Positions 1 through 8,531 of a stretch of 64,000 nt of DNA are shown here, one piece after another. The position numbers and the translations under genes were made by a program. Location: NCBI RefSeq assembly GCF_000194155.1, contig NZ_GL877878.1, positions 62,001 through 126,000 of the forward strand. Direction: 5' to 3'. The stretch comes from Saccharopolyspora spinosa NRRL 18395. GTDB taxonomy: Bacteria; Actinomycetota; Actinomycetes; Mycobacteriales; Pseudonocardiaceae. Numbering within the stretch: position 1 is the first letter of the stretch; each line of letters begins with the position of its first letter. Under the pieces are notes generated by a model. That model saw nothing but the letters and a program-made list of their open reading frames with translations. It was not told where the DNA came from and made no database searches.

Positions 1-2
1 TG

Positions 3-56
3 GTGCGCACAACAATCCGCTGCCACTGCGGGGGGCGCATCATTCCCGCCGAATGA
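3..56 (+). CDS. C-terminal tail of an upstream gene (partial)
   Basis: An open frame runs in from the left edge and ends at TGA 54-56. The visible tail reads VRTTIRCHCGGRIIPAE, with a CxC pair that could be half of a zinc ribbon. A 10-bp hairpin follows 13 bases later, as expected for a gene end. Only 17 residues are visible, so neither the family nor the reality of the gene can be settled. Confidence 0.35.
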   Translation: MRTTIRCHCGGRIIPAE

Positions 57-69
57 GATTGCCCCGCGC

Positions 70-92
70 GCTTTGTGCTCGCAGCACAAAGC
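70..92. terminator. Hairpin between convergent gene ends
   Basis: GCTTTGTGCT (70-79) and AGCACAAAGC (83-92) form a perfect 10-bp stem with a 3-base loop. It lies between the tail of the left-edge gene and the 3' end of the PucR-type gene, so it could stop transcription from both sides. There is no clear T-run. Confidence 0.5.
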
Positions 93-142
93 CCGTGGAG
101 CGCCGCTCCCAGCGCGCGAACGGGGCACGGACGGCCGGACCC

Positions 143-162
143 GGCAGGAAGGTTCCCTTGCC
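143..162 (+). repeat. Dispersed GACAGGAAGGTTCCC repeat, copy 1
   Basis: GGCAGGAAGGTTCCCTTGCC lies directly after the stop codon of the PucR-type gene. It is one of 14 related copies in the window. The core GGAA-GG-TTCC is a small dyad. Confidence 0.7.
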
Positions 163-163
163 G

Positions 164-1720
164 TCAGCCGTGCTGTGCCCATCGGTCGGCGAGCAGCTGC
201 GCGAACAGCGCGGAGCGGACGTTGGGGTCTTCGAGGTCGACTTCCACGAGTTGGGTGAGCCGCTTCATCCGGTACCGGAAGGTGTTCGGGTGTACGCGCA
301 ACTCACGGCTCGCCTGCCGGGGATCGCCGGGGTGGCGCAGCCACGCGTGGAGCGTGGCCAGGTATTCGGTGCCCTGCGTTCGATCGTGCTCGCGCAGCAC
401 CGGTAACGGGCCGAGGGCACCGATACCGGCGTCGGTCGCCGCCCCGGCCATCCGGCTGAGCACCAGCAGATGCCAGTTCTCCTCGTACACCGCCACCCGT
501 TGCTGCAGTTGGCCGGTGCGCAGCAGGCCGATCAGCTCCTCGGCCTGCGACCGCGACTGGGGCAACTCGGCGACCGCCACGGCGGTGCCCACCGCGATCA
601 GCGGGCGCGGCGAAACGTCGTGGGACGTCAGCGCTGCCCGCAGATCCGGCCAGCCGCCCGCGCGCCCCCGGTCGGGCACCAGCGCGTAGAGCATGGTGCC
701 GATCTCGGTGACCAGCGGGCGCCGCCCGATTCCGCGCGTGATCCACTCCCACATCGCCAACCGGTGCCCCTCCGCGGGGCTGGCGGACGGGGGCATTTCG
801 ATGGCGACGACCCGGTGCGCTTCGGCGGGCACCGCCAGCTCGTTCGCTGCCGCCCGCCAGCCTTCGCCGCCCTCCAGCAGCAGCCGCACCTGCTCGGCGG
901 ATCGGCGGCGCTCCCCGTCCGCCACCGCACGCCACCGCAGCAGTTGCAGCGCAACCAGAGGTGCGGTGTCGGCGAACGCGGTGGAGCGCTCTTCGGAGAC
1001 CTCGCCGGGGACCACGGCCCACATCGAGCCGAGCAGTTCGCCACCCATCCTGATCGGCACCACCAGCCGGGGCAGGGTGCCGTCCTGCTGGGCGGGCACG
1101 AAGATCGCCGAACTGCCCTTGCTGAGCTGCCGGAACGTGCCGCGGGCGCGGAACTTGGCGAGCACGTCGTCGGGCTGCCTCCGGCCCATGATCGTCGAGA
1201 TCCGCGCCGGGTCGGTGAGGTCCTGCCGGGCGGAGTAGGCCAGGACCTGGGAGCGCGCGTCCTCGATGGTGACCGGCGCGTCCACCACGTCCGCCACGGC
1301 GTCGGCGAGCCGGAACAGGTCCCCGACCCCGGCGGTGGGCGCGTCGGCCTCCTCGATGTCGGTCCCGGCCAGCGCGGCACGGATCAGCCACACCAACTGC
1401 GCCCACGCCGTGCCAGGCCGGACCTCGACCAGCGCCACCCCCGCGTCCCGGGCCGCCGCGGCCACCGCGTCGTCCGCCGAAATCGGCGGTTTGAGCAGCA
1501 CCGCCGCGGCACCCTTCGCGCCGCAATCCCTCGTCAGTGCCACCGCGTGCTCGCGGTCCGGGATGGCCACGCCCAACACGAGGTCGCCGCCCGCCGCCGT
1601 CGGCGGCTGATCGGGTTCGGCGATGACGACGTCCCCGACGCACACTCCCGGTTCCGGGGCGACCACGGTGCGCAGCAGCGTGGGGCCGACCCGCTCGACC
1701 AGTGCCCGGATGTCCAGCAT
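164..1720 (-). CDS. PucR-family transcriptional regulator
   Basis: A 518-residue regulator. The first half carries a PucR-type sensor region starting MLDIRALVERVG, a GAF-like middle follows (around residues 130-330), and the C-terminus has the PucR-type helix-turn-helix with HPNTFRYRMKRL. The start at 1720 is preceded by AGGAGG at good spacing; a longer frame reaches 2089 but would run through the glycine riboswitch, so it was rejected. PucR proteins usually act as activators of purine, amino-acid or amine catabolism. Being divergent from gcvH-sdaA, it may regulate glycine/serine use, but that is inferred from position only. Confidence 0.85.
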   Translation of the reverse strand: MLDIRALVERVGPTLLRTVVAPEPGVCVGDVVIAEPDQPPTAAGGDLVLGVAIPDREHAVALTRDCGAKGAAAVLLKPPISADDAVAAAARDAGVALVEVRPGTAWAQLVWLIRAALAGTDIEEADAPTAGVGDLFRLADAVADVVDAPVTIEDARSQVLAYSARQDLTDPARISTIMGRRQPDDVLAKFRARGTFRQLSKGSSAIFVPAQQDGTLPRLVVPIRMGGELLGSMWAVVPGEVSEERSTAFADTAPLVALQLLRWRAVADGERRRSAEQVRLLLEGGEGWRAAANELAVPAEAHRVVAIEMPPSASPAEGHRLAMWEWITRGIGRRPLVTEIGTMLYALVPDRGRAGGWPDLRAALTSHDVSPRPLIAVGTAVAVAELPQSRSQAEELIGLLRTGQLQQRVAVYEENWHLLVLSRMAGAATDAGIGALGPLPVLREHDRTQGTEYLATLHAWLRHPGDPRQASRELRVHPNTFRYRMKRLTQLVEVDLEDPNVRSALFAQLLADRWAQHG

Positions 1721-1842
1721 CACCGGCCTCCTGAATACCTCGGGCCGCCTCCGGGCGTGGTGGGGGAAGGCATTGACACCAGAGCTGGCCCGTTTATCGT
1801 TGCTGAGCACACCGACAATCGCATACCGGCCGTCGACCCCGT

Positions 1843-2036
1843 GCGGGAGAGACCCTGCAAGCTCACGCCGAGCTCCCAGGGCGCCGAAGGAGCAAGACTC
1901 CCCACAAACTCTCAGGCACCCATGACCGTTCGGGCGAGGCAACTCTGGAAAGCGTGCGTCGCATCGACGCTCCACCCACGGTGCAAGCCGCGAGAACTGC
2001 GGCGAAGCTCTCAGGTTCCGCAACAGAGGGGGAGGC
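1843..2036 (+). promoter_or_regulatory. Tandem glycine riboswitch
   Basis: Two consecutive glycine aptamers precede gcvH. The first (about 1843-1922) has CGGGAGAGACCC, GGCGCCGAAGGAGCAA and AACTCTCAGGCACC. The second (about 1933-2036) has GGCGAGGCAACTCTGGAAAG, GCGGCGAAGCTCTCAGGTTC and CAGAGGGGGAGG. This order of purine-rich joining segments is the glycine-riboswitch signature. In actinomycetes such switches turn glycine-cleavage genes on when glycine is abundant; the mode used here cannot be read from sequence alone. Confidence 0.93.
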
Positions 2037-2087
2037 CCAGCCAAGACGGGCACGAGTGCCCCCCTGACAGCCTTGGAGCCTCCCGGC

Positions 2088-2459
2088 ATGTCCCTGCCTG
2101 CGCACCTGCGTTACTCCGAAGAGCACGAGTGGATCGAGGACCGCGACGAGCTGGTCCGCATCGGCATCACCCAGCACGCCGCGGACGCGCTCGGCGACAT
2201 CGTCTACGTGCAGCTTCCCGAGGTGGGCGCCAAGATCGAAGCGGGCCAGGCCTGCGGGGAGCTGGAGTCCACGAAGTCCGTCAGCGACCTGTTCGCGCCG
2301 GTGACCGGCGAGGTCGTGGCGCTAAACGCGTCCGTCGTAGACGACCCAGCGCTGCTCAATGCGGAGCCATTCGGCGACGGATGGCTGCTCGAAGTGCGCC
2401 CGACCAGCACCGGTTCGTTGCTCACCGCTGAGCAGTACGCCGAGCTGATCGCGGAGTAG
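2088..2459 (+). CDS. gcvH: Glycine cleavage system H protein
   Basis: A 123-residue lipoyl carrier of the glycine cleavage complex, which shuttles the aminomethyl group between the P, T and L proteins. The start [15 protein letters not shown] is typical, and the lipoylated lysine sits in [12 protein letters not shown] (about residue 64). The ATG at 2088 has GGAG nine bases upstream; an in-frame start 15 bases earlier is less likely. It is the first gene after the tandem glycine riboswitch and lies 28 bp before sdaA, so the two are probably one transcript. gcvP and gcvT are not in the window. Confidence 0.95.
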   Translation: MSLPAHLRYSEEHEWIEDRDELVRIGITQHAADALGDIVYVQLPEVGAKIEAGQACGELESTKSVSDLFAPVTGEVVALNASVVDDPALLNAEPFGDGWLLEVRPTSTGSLLTAEQYAELIAE

Positions 2460-2487
2460 CGGGCCAAGCGAGGTAGGGAGGCGGTCA

Positions 2488-3843
2488 ATGGCGATCAGCG
2501 TCTTCGACCTGTTTTCGGTTGGTATTGGGCCGTCCAGTTCGCACACGGTTGGTCCGATGCGTGCGGCGCGGTTGTTCGTGCAGCGGTTGCACAGCGCGGG
2601 GCGGTTGCCGCAGGTCGAGCGGATCAAGGCGGAGTTGTTCGGGTCGTTGGGTGCGACCGGGCATGGGCACGGTAGTCCGAAGGCTGTGCTGCTGGGTTTG
2701 GAGGGGCACAGTCCGGAGACTGTTGATCCGGCGGCGGTGGAGGGCCGGGTCACCGAGATCCGGGAGTCCGGGCGGTTGCGTTTGGACGGGGTGCAGGAGA
2801 TCCGGTTCACCGTGGACCGCGACTTGGTCATGCACCGGCGCAAGTCATTGCCGTTGCACCCCAACGGGATGCGGTTCGCCGCGTTCGGTGCCGATGATGC
2901 CGACCTGGACAGCGCGGTGTTCTACTCGGTGGGCGGTGGCTTCGTCGTCGACGAGGACGCTACGGGCACTGATCGGATCAAACCGGACGAGACCGCGGTG
3001 CGGTATCCGTTCCGCACGGGTGTGGAACTGCTCGCGCGTACTGAGGAGTCGGGGCTGCCGATCAGCGGCGTGATGCTGGCGAACGAGTTGTCCTGGCGTG
3101 GTGCGGATGCCGTGCACAAGGAGTTGCTCGGAATCTGGCAGGTCATGCGTGAATGCGTTGACATCGGCTGCCGCAACTCCGGTGAGCTGCCCGGTGGGCT
3201 GAAGGTCCGTCGTCGGGCGGCGGAGCTGGCGGCTTCGTTGACCGAGCGCGACGATCCGCTGGAGTGGGTCACGCTGTTCGCGCTCGCGGTCAACGAGGAG
3301 AACGCGGCTGGTGGGCGGGTGGTGACCGCACCGACCAACGGCGCGGCCGGGATCGTTCCTGCGGTCCTGCATTACTACACGCGGTTCGTGCCGGGCGCGG
3401 ATGATGCTGGTGTCGTGCGGTTCCTGCTGGCGGCGGGTGCGGTCGGCGTGTTGTTCAAGGAGAACGCGTCGATTTCGGGTGCGGAGGTCGGCTGTCAGGG
3501 CGAGGTGGGTTCCGCGTGTTCGATGGCCGCTGCCGGGCTCGCCGAGGTGCTGGGTGGAACGCCGAGACAGGTGGAGAATGCTGCGGAGATCGCGATGGAG
3601 CACAACCTCGGGTTGACCTGCGACCCGATCGGTGGGTTGGTGCAGATTCCGTGCATCGAGCGCAACGCGGTCGCGTCGGTGAAGGCGATCACGGCTGCGC
3701 GGATGGCGTTGCGCGGCGACGGCAGCCATTTCGTTTCGCTGGACAAGGTGATCAAGACGATGCGGGAGACCGGCCGGGACATGAAGGTCAAGTACAAGGA
3801 GACGGCTCGCGGCGGCCTCGCCGTCAACGTCATCGAATGCTGA
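2488..3843 (+). CDS. sdaA: L-serine ammonia-lyase (iron-sulfur type)
   Basis: A 451-residue single-chain L-serine dehydratase that converts serine to pyruvate and ammonia. It has the N-terminal [20 protein letters not shown] motif and the alpha domain with [14 protein letters not shown]. Conserved cysteines in [19 protein letters not shown] and [13 protein letters not shown] supply the 4Fe-4S ligands. The ribosome site GGGAGG is in place. Cotranscription with gcvH under a glycine riboswitch makes sense, because glycine is turned into serine by GlyA and serine is then deaminated. Confidence 0.95.
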   Translation: MAISVFDLFSVGIGPSSSHTVGPMRAARLFVQRLHSAGRLPQVERIKAELFGSLGATGHGHGSPKAVLLGLEGHSPETVDPAAVEGRVTEIRESGRLRLDGVQEIRFTVDRDLVMHRRKSLPLHPNGMRFAAFGADDADLDSAVFYSVGGGFVVDEDATGTDRIKPDETAVRYPFRTGVELLARTEESGLPISGVMLANELSWRGADAVHKELLGIWQVMRECVDIGCRNSGELPGGLKVRRRAAELAASLTERDDPLEWVTLFALAVNEENAAGGRVVTAPTNGAAGIVPAVLHYYTRFVPGADDAGVVRFLLAAGAVGVLFKENASISGAEVGCQGEVGSACSMAAAGLAEVLGGTPRQVENAAEIAMEHNLGLTCDPIGGLVQIPCIERNAVASVKAITAARMALRGDGSHFVSLDKVIKTMRETGRDMKVKYKETARGGLAVNVIEC

Positions 3844-3866
3844 CCCTGCCTGGCGACCAGCGCGAG

Positions 3867-4018
3867 CACGGGATCCTTCCTGCCACCATCCGGCGGCCGG
3901 TGAGCGCTGCCTCGTGAGCATAGGAACTTTCTCGCTACCACGTGGTTGGCGACGTGGGATGGGAACCTTCTGTCACCGGTCGGCCCGGCCTCGTGAGGAT
4001 GGGAACCTTCCTGTCACC
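3867..4018 (-). repeat. Cluster of four dispersed-repeat copies
   Basis: Four reverse-oriented copies of the 14-copy repeat start at about 3867, 3916, 3956 and 3994, spaced roughly 40-49 bp. The best copy reads GGATGGGAACCTTCCTGTCA; the second (GCATAGGAACTTTCTCGCTA) is the most degenerate. They fill the gap between the convergent ends of sdaA and the epimerase-like gene. No leader or cas gene is present. Confidence 0.7.
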
Positions 4019-4886
4019 GGTCTTGGTCGCGGAGCGGCCAGATGCCGTGCACCGGGGTCCAGCCGAGGAGTTGCCGCGCCGCCTCGCTGCTGACGCGGTG
4101 CGAGGGCTCGGCTGCCGCGTTCGGGTCGTGGCGGGGCCGCGGGCTGTCGTCCGCGCGGGCCAGGTCGCGGTAGTAGTCGGCGACCCGCACCGGTTGGTCC
4201 GCCACGTTCAGCGTCTTGCCCGCGCATCCGCGCTCCAGCGCGGCGACCACCGCGTCCGCGTAGTCGCGGGCGTGCACCATCGACACCCATTCGCGGCCGT
4301 CACCGGGGATGGGCAGGTCTCCGGCGCGCAGCCGGGCGCGCTGCTGTTCCTGCACCGTTCCGGGGCCGACGAAGCGCCCGCCACGCAGGATGCTCCACGC
4401 GATCTCGTCGGCGGGCAGCTTGCGGACCTGGGTCTCCATCGCCAGGACCGGGCCGACGAGGGTCGCCCGTGCCGGCCGGTGGTCCAGCGGTGCGGCCTCG
4501 GTCAGCTGGTCGTCGCCGCCGTCGGCGTAGACCATCGTGATGCTCATCTGCACGAAGCGGCGCACCTCGGCTTCCTGCAACGCCCCGGTCACCACGCCGG
4601 TCCCGGCGCTGCGCAGCGCCGTGTTCCTCGCCCAGCCGTCCGGCGCGGTCGGCGTGGCGGGGACGGCGGTAGCCGCGTTGACCACCGCGTCCACGCCCTT
4701 GAAGTCCGCCGCCAGCAAGCGTTCCGCCTCCGGGGCGAGCAGCGAGGCGCGGATCCGGCGGACCTCGGCCGGTAGCCGGTCGAGGCGGTCGGGCGCCATG
4801 ACCGTCACATCGTGTCCTCGGCGCAGCAGCATCGGGACGAGGTGGCGCCCCAGGACCCCGCTGGCCCCGATGGCGAATACGTGCAT
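4014..4886 (-). CDS. NAD(P)-binding epimerase/reductase-like protein
   Basis: A 290-residue Rossmann protein beginning MHVFAIGASGVLGRHLVPML, with the GxSGxxGR dinucleotide motif of extended SDR/NAD-epimerase proteins. The substrate is not predictable. It is third in a three-gene minus-strand operon, starting 16 bp after the NmrA-type gene, and its stop codon abuts a dispersed-repeat copy. A role as a tailoring reductase in the neighbouring metabolite cluster is inferred from position and shared direction only. Confidence 0.75.
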   Translation of the reverse strand: MHVFAIGASGVLGRHLVPMLLRRGHDVTVMAPDRLDRLPAEVRRIRASLLAPEAERLLAADFKGVDAVVNAATAVPATPTAPDGWARNTALRSAGTGVVTGALQEAEVRRFVQMSITMVYADGGDDQLTEAAPLDHRPARATLVGPVLAMETQVRKLPADEIAWSILRGGRFVGPGTVQEQQRARLRAGDLPIPGDGREWVSMVHARDYADAVVAALERGCAGKTLNVADQPVRVADYYRDLARADDSPRPRHDPNAAAEPSHRVSSEAARQLLGWTPVHGIWPLRDQDR

Positions 4887-4902
4887 CGGTTCCCTCGTTT
4901 CG

Positions 4903-5754
4903 TCAGTTCCGCAACGGTTCGGCGAGGTCGGCGGCGAACGACCGGTAGTCGCGCGGCGGGCGGCCGGTGACGTCGTTGATCGCCGTCGTCACCACCTCCG
5001 CGTCGCCGGCCCGGTAGGTGGCGTAGAGCTGCAGGCGCGCCGCCACCGCCCAGTCGGGGATCCCGGCCGAGCGCATGGCCGCCGCGACCTCCGCCGGCTC
5101 GGCATCCACGTGCCGGATCCGGCGACCGGCCACTTCGGACAGGATCGACGCGACTTCCCGGTAGGTGAGGGCTTCCGGCCCGGTGAGGTCGTAGTCGCCG
5201 ACAGCGTCCGAGGTCAGCAGGGTCGCCGCCGCGAGCCCGATGTCTCCGACGTCGATCATGCTGACCCGCGCCGACCCGACCGGCAGCACGATCGCGTCGC
5301 TCCTCCGGATGGTCGGCAGCCACTGCAGCGCGTTCTGCATGAAGGCGTTGGGCCGGAGCACCGCGTGCGGAAGACCGGAGGCGCGCAGCTCGTCGTCGCC
5401 GACGCCGTGCTGGTGGTGGATGCTCGACTCGGCACCGGGGCGCGCACCGAGGGCGGACAGCTTCACCACTCGCCCGACCCCGGCCTCCGCGCTCGCCGCG
5501 ATCAGATTGCGTTGCAGCACAAGCTGGTCCGGGTGGAAAGGGGTGAGCAGGAACAGCCGGTCCGAGCCGTGCAACGCGCGCAGCGTTGCCGCGCGATCCG
5601 TGAGATCGCACTCGACGACCGTCGCGTCGGGCGACAGGTCGCGATTCGGCGAGCCGGGGCGCACCAGCACGCGGGGGCGGTGGCCGAGCCTCACGAGCTC
5701 CCGCGTCACGGCGCGCCCGACGACGCCCGAGGCACCTGCGACGGTGATGGTCAT
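4903..5754 (-). CDS. NmrA-family NAD(P)-binding protein
   Basis: A 283-residue atypical SDR starting MTITVAGASGVVGRAVTREL, with the GASGxxG nucleotide loop, the core LSALGARPGAES and a C-terminal region typical of NmrA/HscARG proteins (the VAGRRIRHVDAEPAEV segment). Such proteins are NADPH sensors or quinone/isoflavone-type reductases. Its ATG overlaps the stop of the upstream FAD oxidase by 4 bp (ATGA), so translation is probably coupled. Confidence 0.8.
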   Translation of the reverse strand: MTITVAGASGVVGRAVTRELVRLGHRPRVLVRPGSPNRDLSPDATVVECDLTDRAATLRALHGSDRLFLLTPFHPDQLVLQRNLIAASAEAGVGRVVKLSALGARPGAESSIHHQHGVGDDELRASGLPHAVLRPNAFMQNALQWLPTIRRSDAIVLPVGSARVSMIDVGDIGLAAATLLTSDAVGDYDLTGPEALTYREVASILSEVAGRRIRHVDAEPAEVAAAMRSAGIPDWAVAARLQLYATYRAGDAEVVTTAINDVTGRPPRDYRSFAADLAEPLRN

Positions 5755-6866
5755 GCAGCCCCCAATGCGCGGGCTCCGGCGAGTTCCAGGTCGGCCGGGA
5801 GCCGGTCGTCCACCGCCGAGTCCGCCAGCAGTTCGCCCAGCTCCGGGGCGAACTTGAACAGGTTGTGCCCGGCGATCGCGGTTACGCCGGGGGCGTGCCA
5901 CGCGCGGAGCGCGTCGCTGCCGGCAGGCAGCTTGCTCATGATGCACACCCGGACGCCCACCGGTTCCGGGATGAGCCCCGGCAGGGCGCGTTCGACGTAG
6001 CCGGTGACCCGACGGACGTGGTCCTCCATGCCCTCCACGCCGGTCAGCGCGCCGCGCGCGTCGAACGGCACGTCGACGCCGTCGCCGATGAGTCCCAGGA
6101 CGTACTCGTCGGTGTACGGGATCACCGAGCCGTACACCATTTCCCCGAATTCGCCGGACTTGTCCACCCAGCACGGCGTCGGCGCGCCGCGCAGCTCCTC
6201 GCGGATCCGGTAGTGCGGGCGGGCGTGCAGCGCGCAGTCCAGCGGGATGTCCCAGCCGAGGCGGGCGGCCAGGCGCGGCGTGTCGACGCCGGCGCAGAGC
6301 ACGACGTGCCGCGCGTGGTAGATCGCATCGGCCGTCTGGAACTCGACCTTGCCGTTGTCGAGCACCAGCAGGCTGTGGATGTCGTTGGCGACGATGTGGT
6401 CGCCGACCCAGCCGGTCAGCGTCTCGATCACGTGGTCTACCCGCAGCGCCCCGGCCGTCGGGTCCACCAGCAGCGGGCCACCGATCGGCCCGAGCGCGCC
6501 GAACACCTGCTCCCGGTCGGCCGCCGGCACGTAGTGGTGCGGTACCTGGTGCGCCTTCAGGCCGAGGGTGTCGTCGGCGGTGGTGCCCAGGTAGGCGCAG
6601 CCCTCGGTGCCGACCATCTCGACCCCGGAGCGCCGCTCCCACTCGCGGTAGCCGGCCAGGCCGCGCACCGCGAAGTCGACGATGTGCGGGTCGTCGTGCC
6701 GGTGCCGGAAGGTGCGGGAGAGCCCGCCGGATTGACCTGACCCGGGGCGTCGGCCGTCGAAGCACTTCACGTCGGCGCCGCGCCGCAGCAGGGCGTCCGT
6801 GGTGGACAGCCCGAGTACCCCGGCGCCGATCACCGCGATGTCCAGTTCCCTCTTGTGCTCAGCCAT
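5751..6866 (-). CDS. FAD-dependent amine oxidase (sarcosine / N-methyl amino-acid oxidase-like)
   Basis: A 371-residue protein of the monomeric sarcosine oxidase type. The N-terminal FAD loop is DIAVIGAGVLGLSTTDALLR, followed by the family stretch SGGLSRTFRHRHDD. Near the C-terminus it has GHNLFKFAPELGELLAD, where family members carry a catalytic lysine (NLFKFAP). The start has GAGGAG upstream. It heads the operon 6866-4014, and an 18-bp dyad shared with four other cluster promoters lies 84 bp upstream. It probably oxidises a C-N bond of an amino acid or amine; the substrate is unknown. Confidence 0.82.
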   Translation of the reverse strand: MAEHKRELDIAVIGAGVLGLSTTDALLRRGADVKCFDGRRPGSGQSGGLSRTFRHRHDDPHIVDFAVRGLAGYREWERRSGVEMVGTEGCAYLGTTADDTLGLKAHQVPHHYVPAADREQVFGALGPIGGPLLVDPTAGALRVDHVIETLTGWVGDHIVANDIHSLLVLDNGKVEFQTADAIYHARHVVLCAGVDTPRLAARLGWDIPLDCALHARPHYRIREELRGAPTPCWVDKSGEFGEMVYGSVIPYTDEYVLGLIGDGVDVPFDARGALTGVEGMEDHVRRVTGYVERALPGLIPEPVGVRVCIMSKLPAGSDALRAWHAPGVTAIAGHNLFKFAPELGELLADSAVDDRLPADLELAGARALGAA

Positions 6867-6949
6867 TTCCCGCTCCTCAGCCGTTGCCGTCGTCTGGTTC
6901 TCCTTGCGGCAGCCGGATCCCAGGATGCTTGGCCGGGCCCCGCCGCGAC

Positions 6950-6967
6950 ATCACGTGTTCTCGGGAG
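6950..6967. promoter_or_regulatory. Cluster operator dyad, site 1
   Basis: ATCACGTGTTCTCGGGAG matches the 18-bp consensus ATCACGTSWTCNCGNGAK found at five promoters between 6.9 and 22.3 kb. It lies 84-101 bp upstream of the amine-oxidase start. Confidence 0.6.
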
Positions 6968-6978
6968 CCGCGAAGCGA

Positions 6979-7010
6979 AGATGCCGCCTCGCGCGGGCGA
7001 GGCGGCATCT
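6979..7010. terminator. Perfect 14-bp hairpin
   Basis: AGATGCCGCCTCGC (6979-6992) pairs with GCGAGGCGGCATCT (6997-7010) around a GCGG loop. It sits between two minus-strand operons and could terminate the SDR-sugE transcript. Confidence 0.6.
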
Positions 7011-7301
7011 CCAGTAGGGGAGGGGGAAATCGAATTGTCTACAGTGGTCGATTTGAGGTAGGCAGCAGGTCCGCGATATGGCGGGTTCTTGACTTTGAAG
7101 CGGCGAAGCCGCTTAGCCCGCCTAAGCAACTTGCACCGCCGCCGGTTCTCAGGCTGTGCCGACCCCGTCGGGGGTTCTTGGCGAGGACAGCCCTGAAGCC
7201 GCGTATTGGGCATACGTAAACCGGGATCCCGGAGACCAGGCGGCGTCTGAGGTTCCGTCACCCGCAGCGCTAAGCAAAGCGAGTTCGCACAGTCTTCGCG
7301 A
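7011..7301. other. Gene-free stretch with small repeats
   Basis: No convincing gene was seen. A triloop hairpin AAGCGGC-GAA-GCCGCTT lies at 7098-7114. The segment 7246-7271 on the minus strand (AGCGCTGCGGGTGACGGAAC, then CTCAGA) resembles 13432-13457 at 21 of 26 positions and is therefore a second dispersed repeat. Confidence 0.5.
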
Positions 7302-7619
7302 TCAGCCTTCCACGACCTTGAGTCCGGCTATGCCGACCACGATCAGCCCGAGGAAGGCCAGCCTGGACACCGTCACCGGTTCGCTCAGGAAGAGCATCCC
7401 CACCGCAGCGACACCGATGGTGCCGATGCCGACCCAGATCGCGTAGGCGCTGCCGACCGGCAGGTCCTTCAGCGCCACCGAAAGCATACCGAGGCTGATC
7501 ATGGCGACGGCGATGCCCAGCACCGCCGGCCACACCCGGGTCAGGCCTTCGGCGTGCTTCAACGCCAACGACCAGACGATCTCCAGCAGGCCCGCTACGA
7601 CGAGGATGACCCAAGCCAT
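7302..7619 (-). CDS. sugE: SugE/Gdx-type small multidrug resistance exporter
   Basis: A 105-residue four-helix SMR protein. It starts MAWVILVVAGLLEIVWSLAL, with the membrane glutamate in AGLLEIVW (residue 13), and contains KDLPVGSAYAIWVGIGTIG, which matches the SugE/Gdx (guanidinium and quaternary ammonium exporter) branch better than EmrE. The usual length is 105 residues. It follows the SDR gene by 40 bp in the same operon, opposite a TetR gene, the normal layout of a TetR-controlled exporter. Confidence 0.88.
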   Translation of the reverse strand: MAWVILVVAGLLEIVWSLALKHAEGLTRVWPAVLGIAVAMISLGMLSVALKDLPVGSAYAIWVGIGTIGVAAVGMLFLSEPVTVSRLAFLGLIVVGIAGLKVVEG

Positions 7620-7659
7620 TGCTGCTTCCCTTGTTCCAGAAGGTGAACGCACGCCGCCG

Positions 7660-8400
7660 TCAGGCGTTGGCGCCGGCGTCGACGAGGATGCCGGTGCCGG
7701 TGATGTTGCGACCGCCCTCGCCAGCCAGGTACGCGACCGCCGCCGCGATGTCGGCCGGGGCGTTGTAGCGGCCGAGGGCGGTCAGGGCGCGCTCGCCGTC
7801 CGCCTCCTCGCCGTCGGCCGGGTTCATCTCGGTGTCGGTGGAGCCCGGGTTCACCAGGTTGACCGTGATGCCGCGCGGACCGAGGTCGCGGGCGAGGCCC
7901 CTGGTGAAGCCGGTCAGCGCCGACTTGCTCAGCGAGTACAGGCTCAGGCCGGGGCCGGGAGTCCGGTCGGCGAGGTTGCTGCCGATGCTGATGATCCGGC
8001 CGCCCTCGGGCAGGTGCTTGACGGCGGCCTGCACCGCCACGAACACCGCCCGCACGTGGATGCCGACCGTCTCGTCGAACTGCTCCAGCGTCAGTTCGTC
8101 GATGGTCGCCCACGGGAAGATCCCGGCGTTGTTGACCAGGATGTCCAGCCGGCCGAACTCCGCGACTGTCTGCTCGACGGCGCTGGTCACGGCCGCTGCG
8201 TCGGTGGCCGGGGCCGCGAACGCCGCGCCGCGTCGCCCGGCTCCCTTGATCTTGTCGACCACGCCGTTGGCACGGTCGGCCGAGGTGTTGTACGTGATCG
8301 CGACGTCGGCACCGTCCGCGGCCAGTCGCTCGGCGACTGCCGCACCGATCCCGCGGGCACCACCGGTGACCAGCGCGACCTTGCCATCCAAGCCCGTCAT
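7660..8400 (-). CDS. SDR-family oxidoreductase
   Basis: A 246-residue classical short-chain dehydrogenase. It has the cofactor loop TGGARGIGAAVAERL, NNAG in ILVNNAGIFPW, a serine in IISIGSNL, and YSLSKSAL supplying the catalytic YxxxK. The start at 8400 follows GAGGGG; an upstream in-frame extension was rejected because it would overlap the promoter region. It is divergent from a TetR regulator by 131 bp. The substrate is unknown; FabG-like reductases of this type are common both in detoxification and in tailoring. Confidence 0.87.
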   Translation of the reverse strand: MTGLDGKVALVTGGARGIGAAVAERLAADGADVAITYNTSADRANGVVDKIKGAGRRGAAFAAPATDAAAVTSAVEQTVAEFGRLDILVNNAGIFPWATIDELTLEQFDETVGIHVRAVFVAVQAAVKHLPEGGRIISIGSNLADRTPGPGLSLYSLSKSALTGFTRGLARDLGPRGITVNLVNPGSTDTEMNPADGEEADGERALTALGRYNAPADIAAAVAYLAGEGGRNITGTGILVDAGANA

Positions 8401-8438
8401 GAAGCCCCTCGCTTTTCTGTGTCGAACGATATATAAAT

Positions 8439-8455
8439 GGGTATCATCGCTACCC
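8439..8455. promoter_or_regulatory. Candidate TetR operator
   Basis: GGGTA-TCATCGC-TACCC is an inverted repeat with 5-bp arms in the intergenic space between the divergent SDR and TetR genes, next to an unusually AT-rich stretch (ATATATAAAT) that could hold a -10 element. Confidence 0.4.
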
Positions 8456-8531
8456 TCGGGTGTCAACAAGACCGCTGGGAAAGGTGTGAAGCGGTGCGGG
8501 ATCCGCGCCGTCTTGGGAGGAGGGGAAGCCG

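Noticed and set aside
1720-2089. N-terminal extension of the PucR-type regulator to 2089
   Set aside because: It would translate the complement of the tandem glycine riboswitch; a good AGGAGG site precedes the ATG at 1720 and the family begins there.
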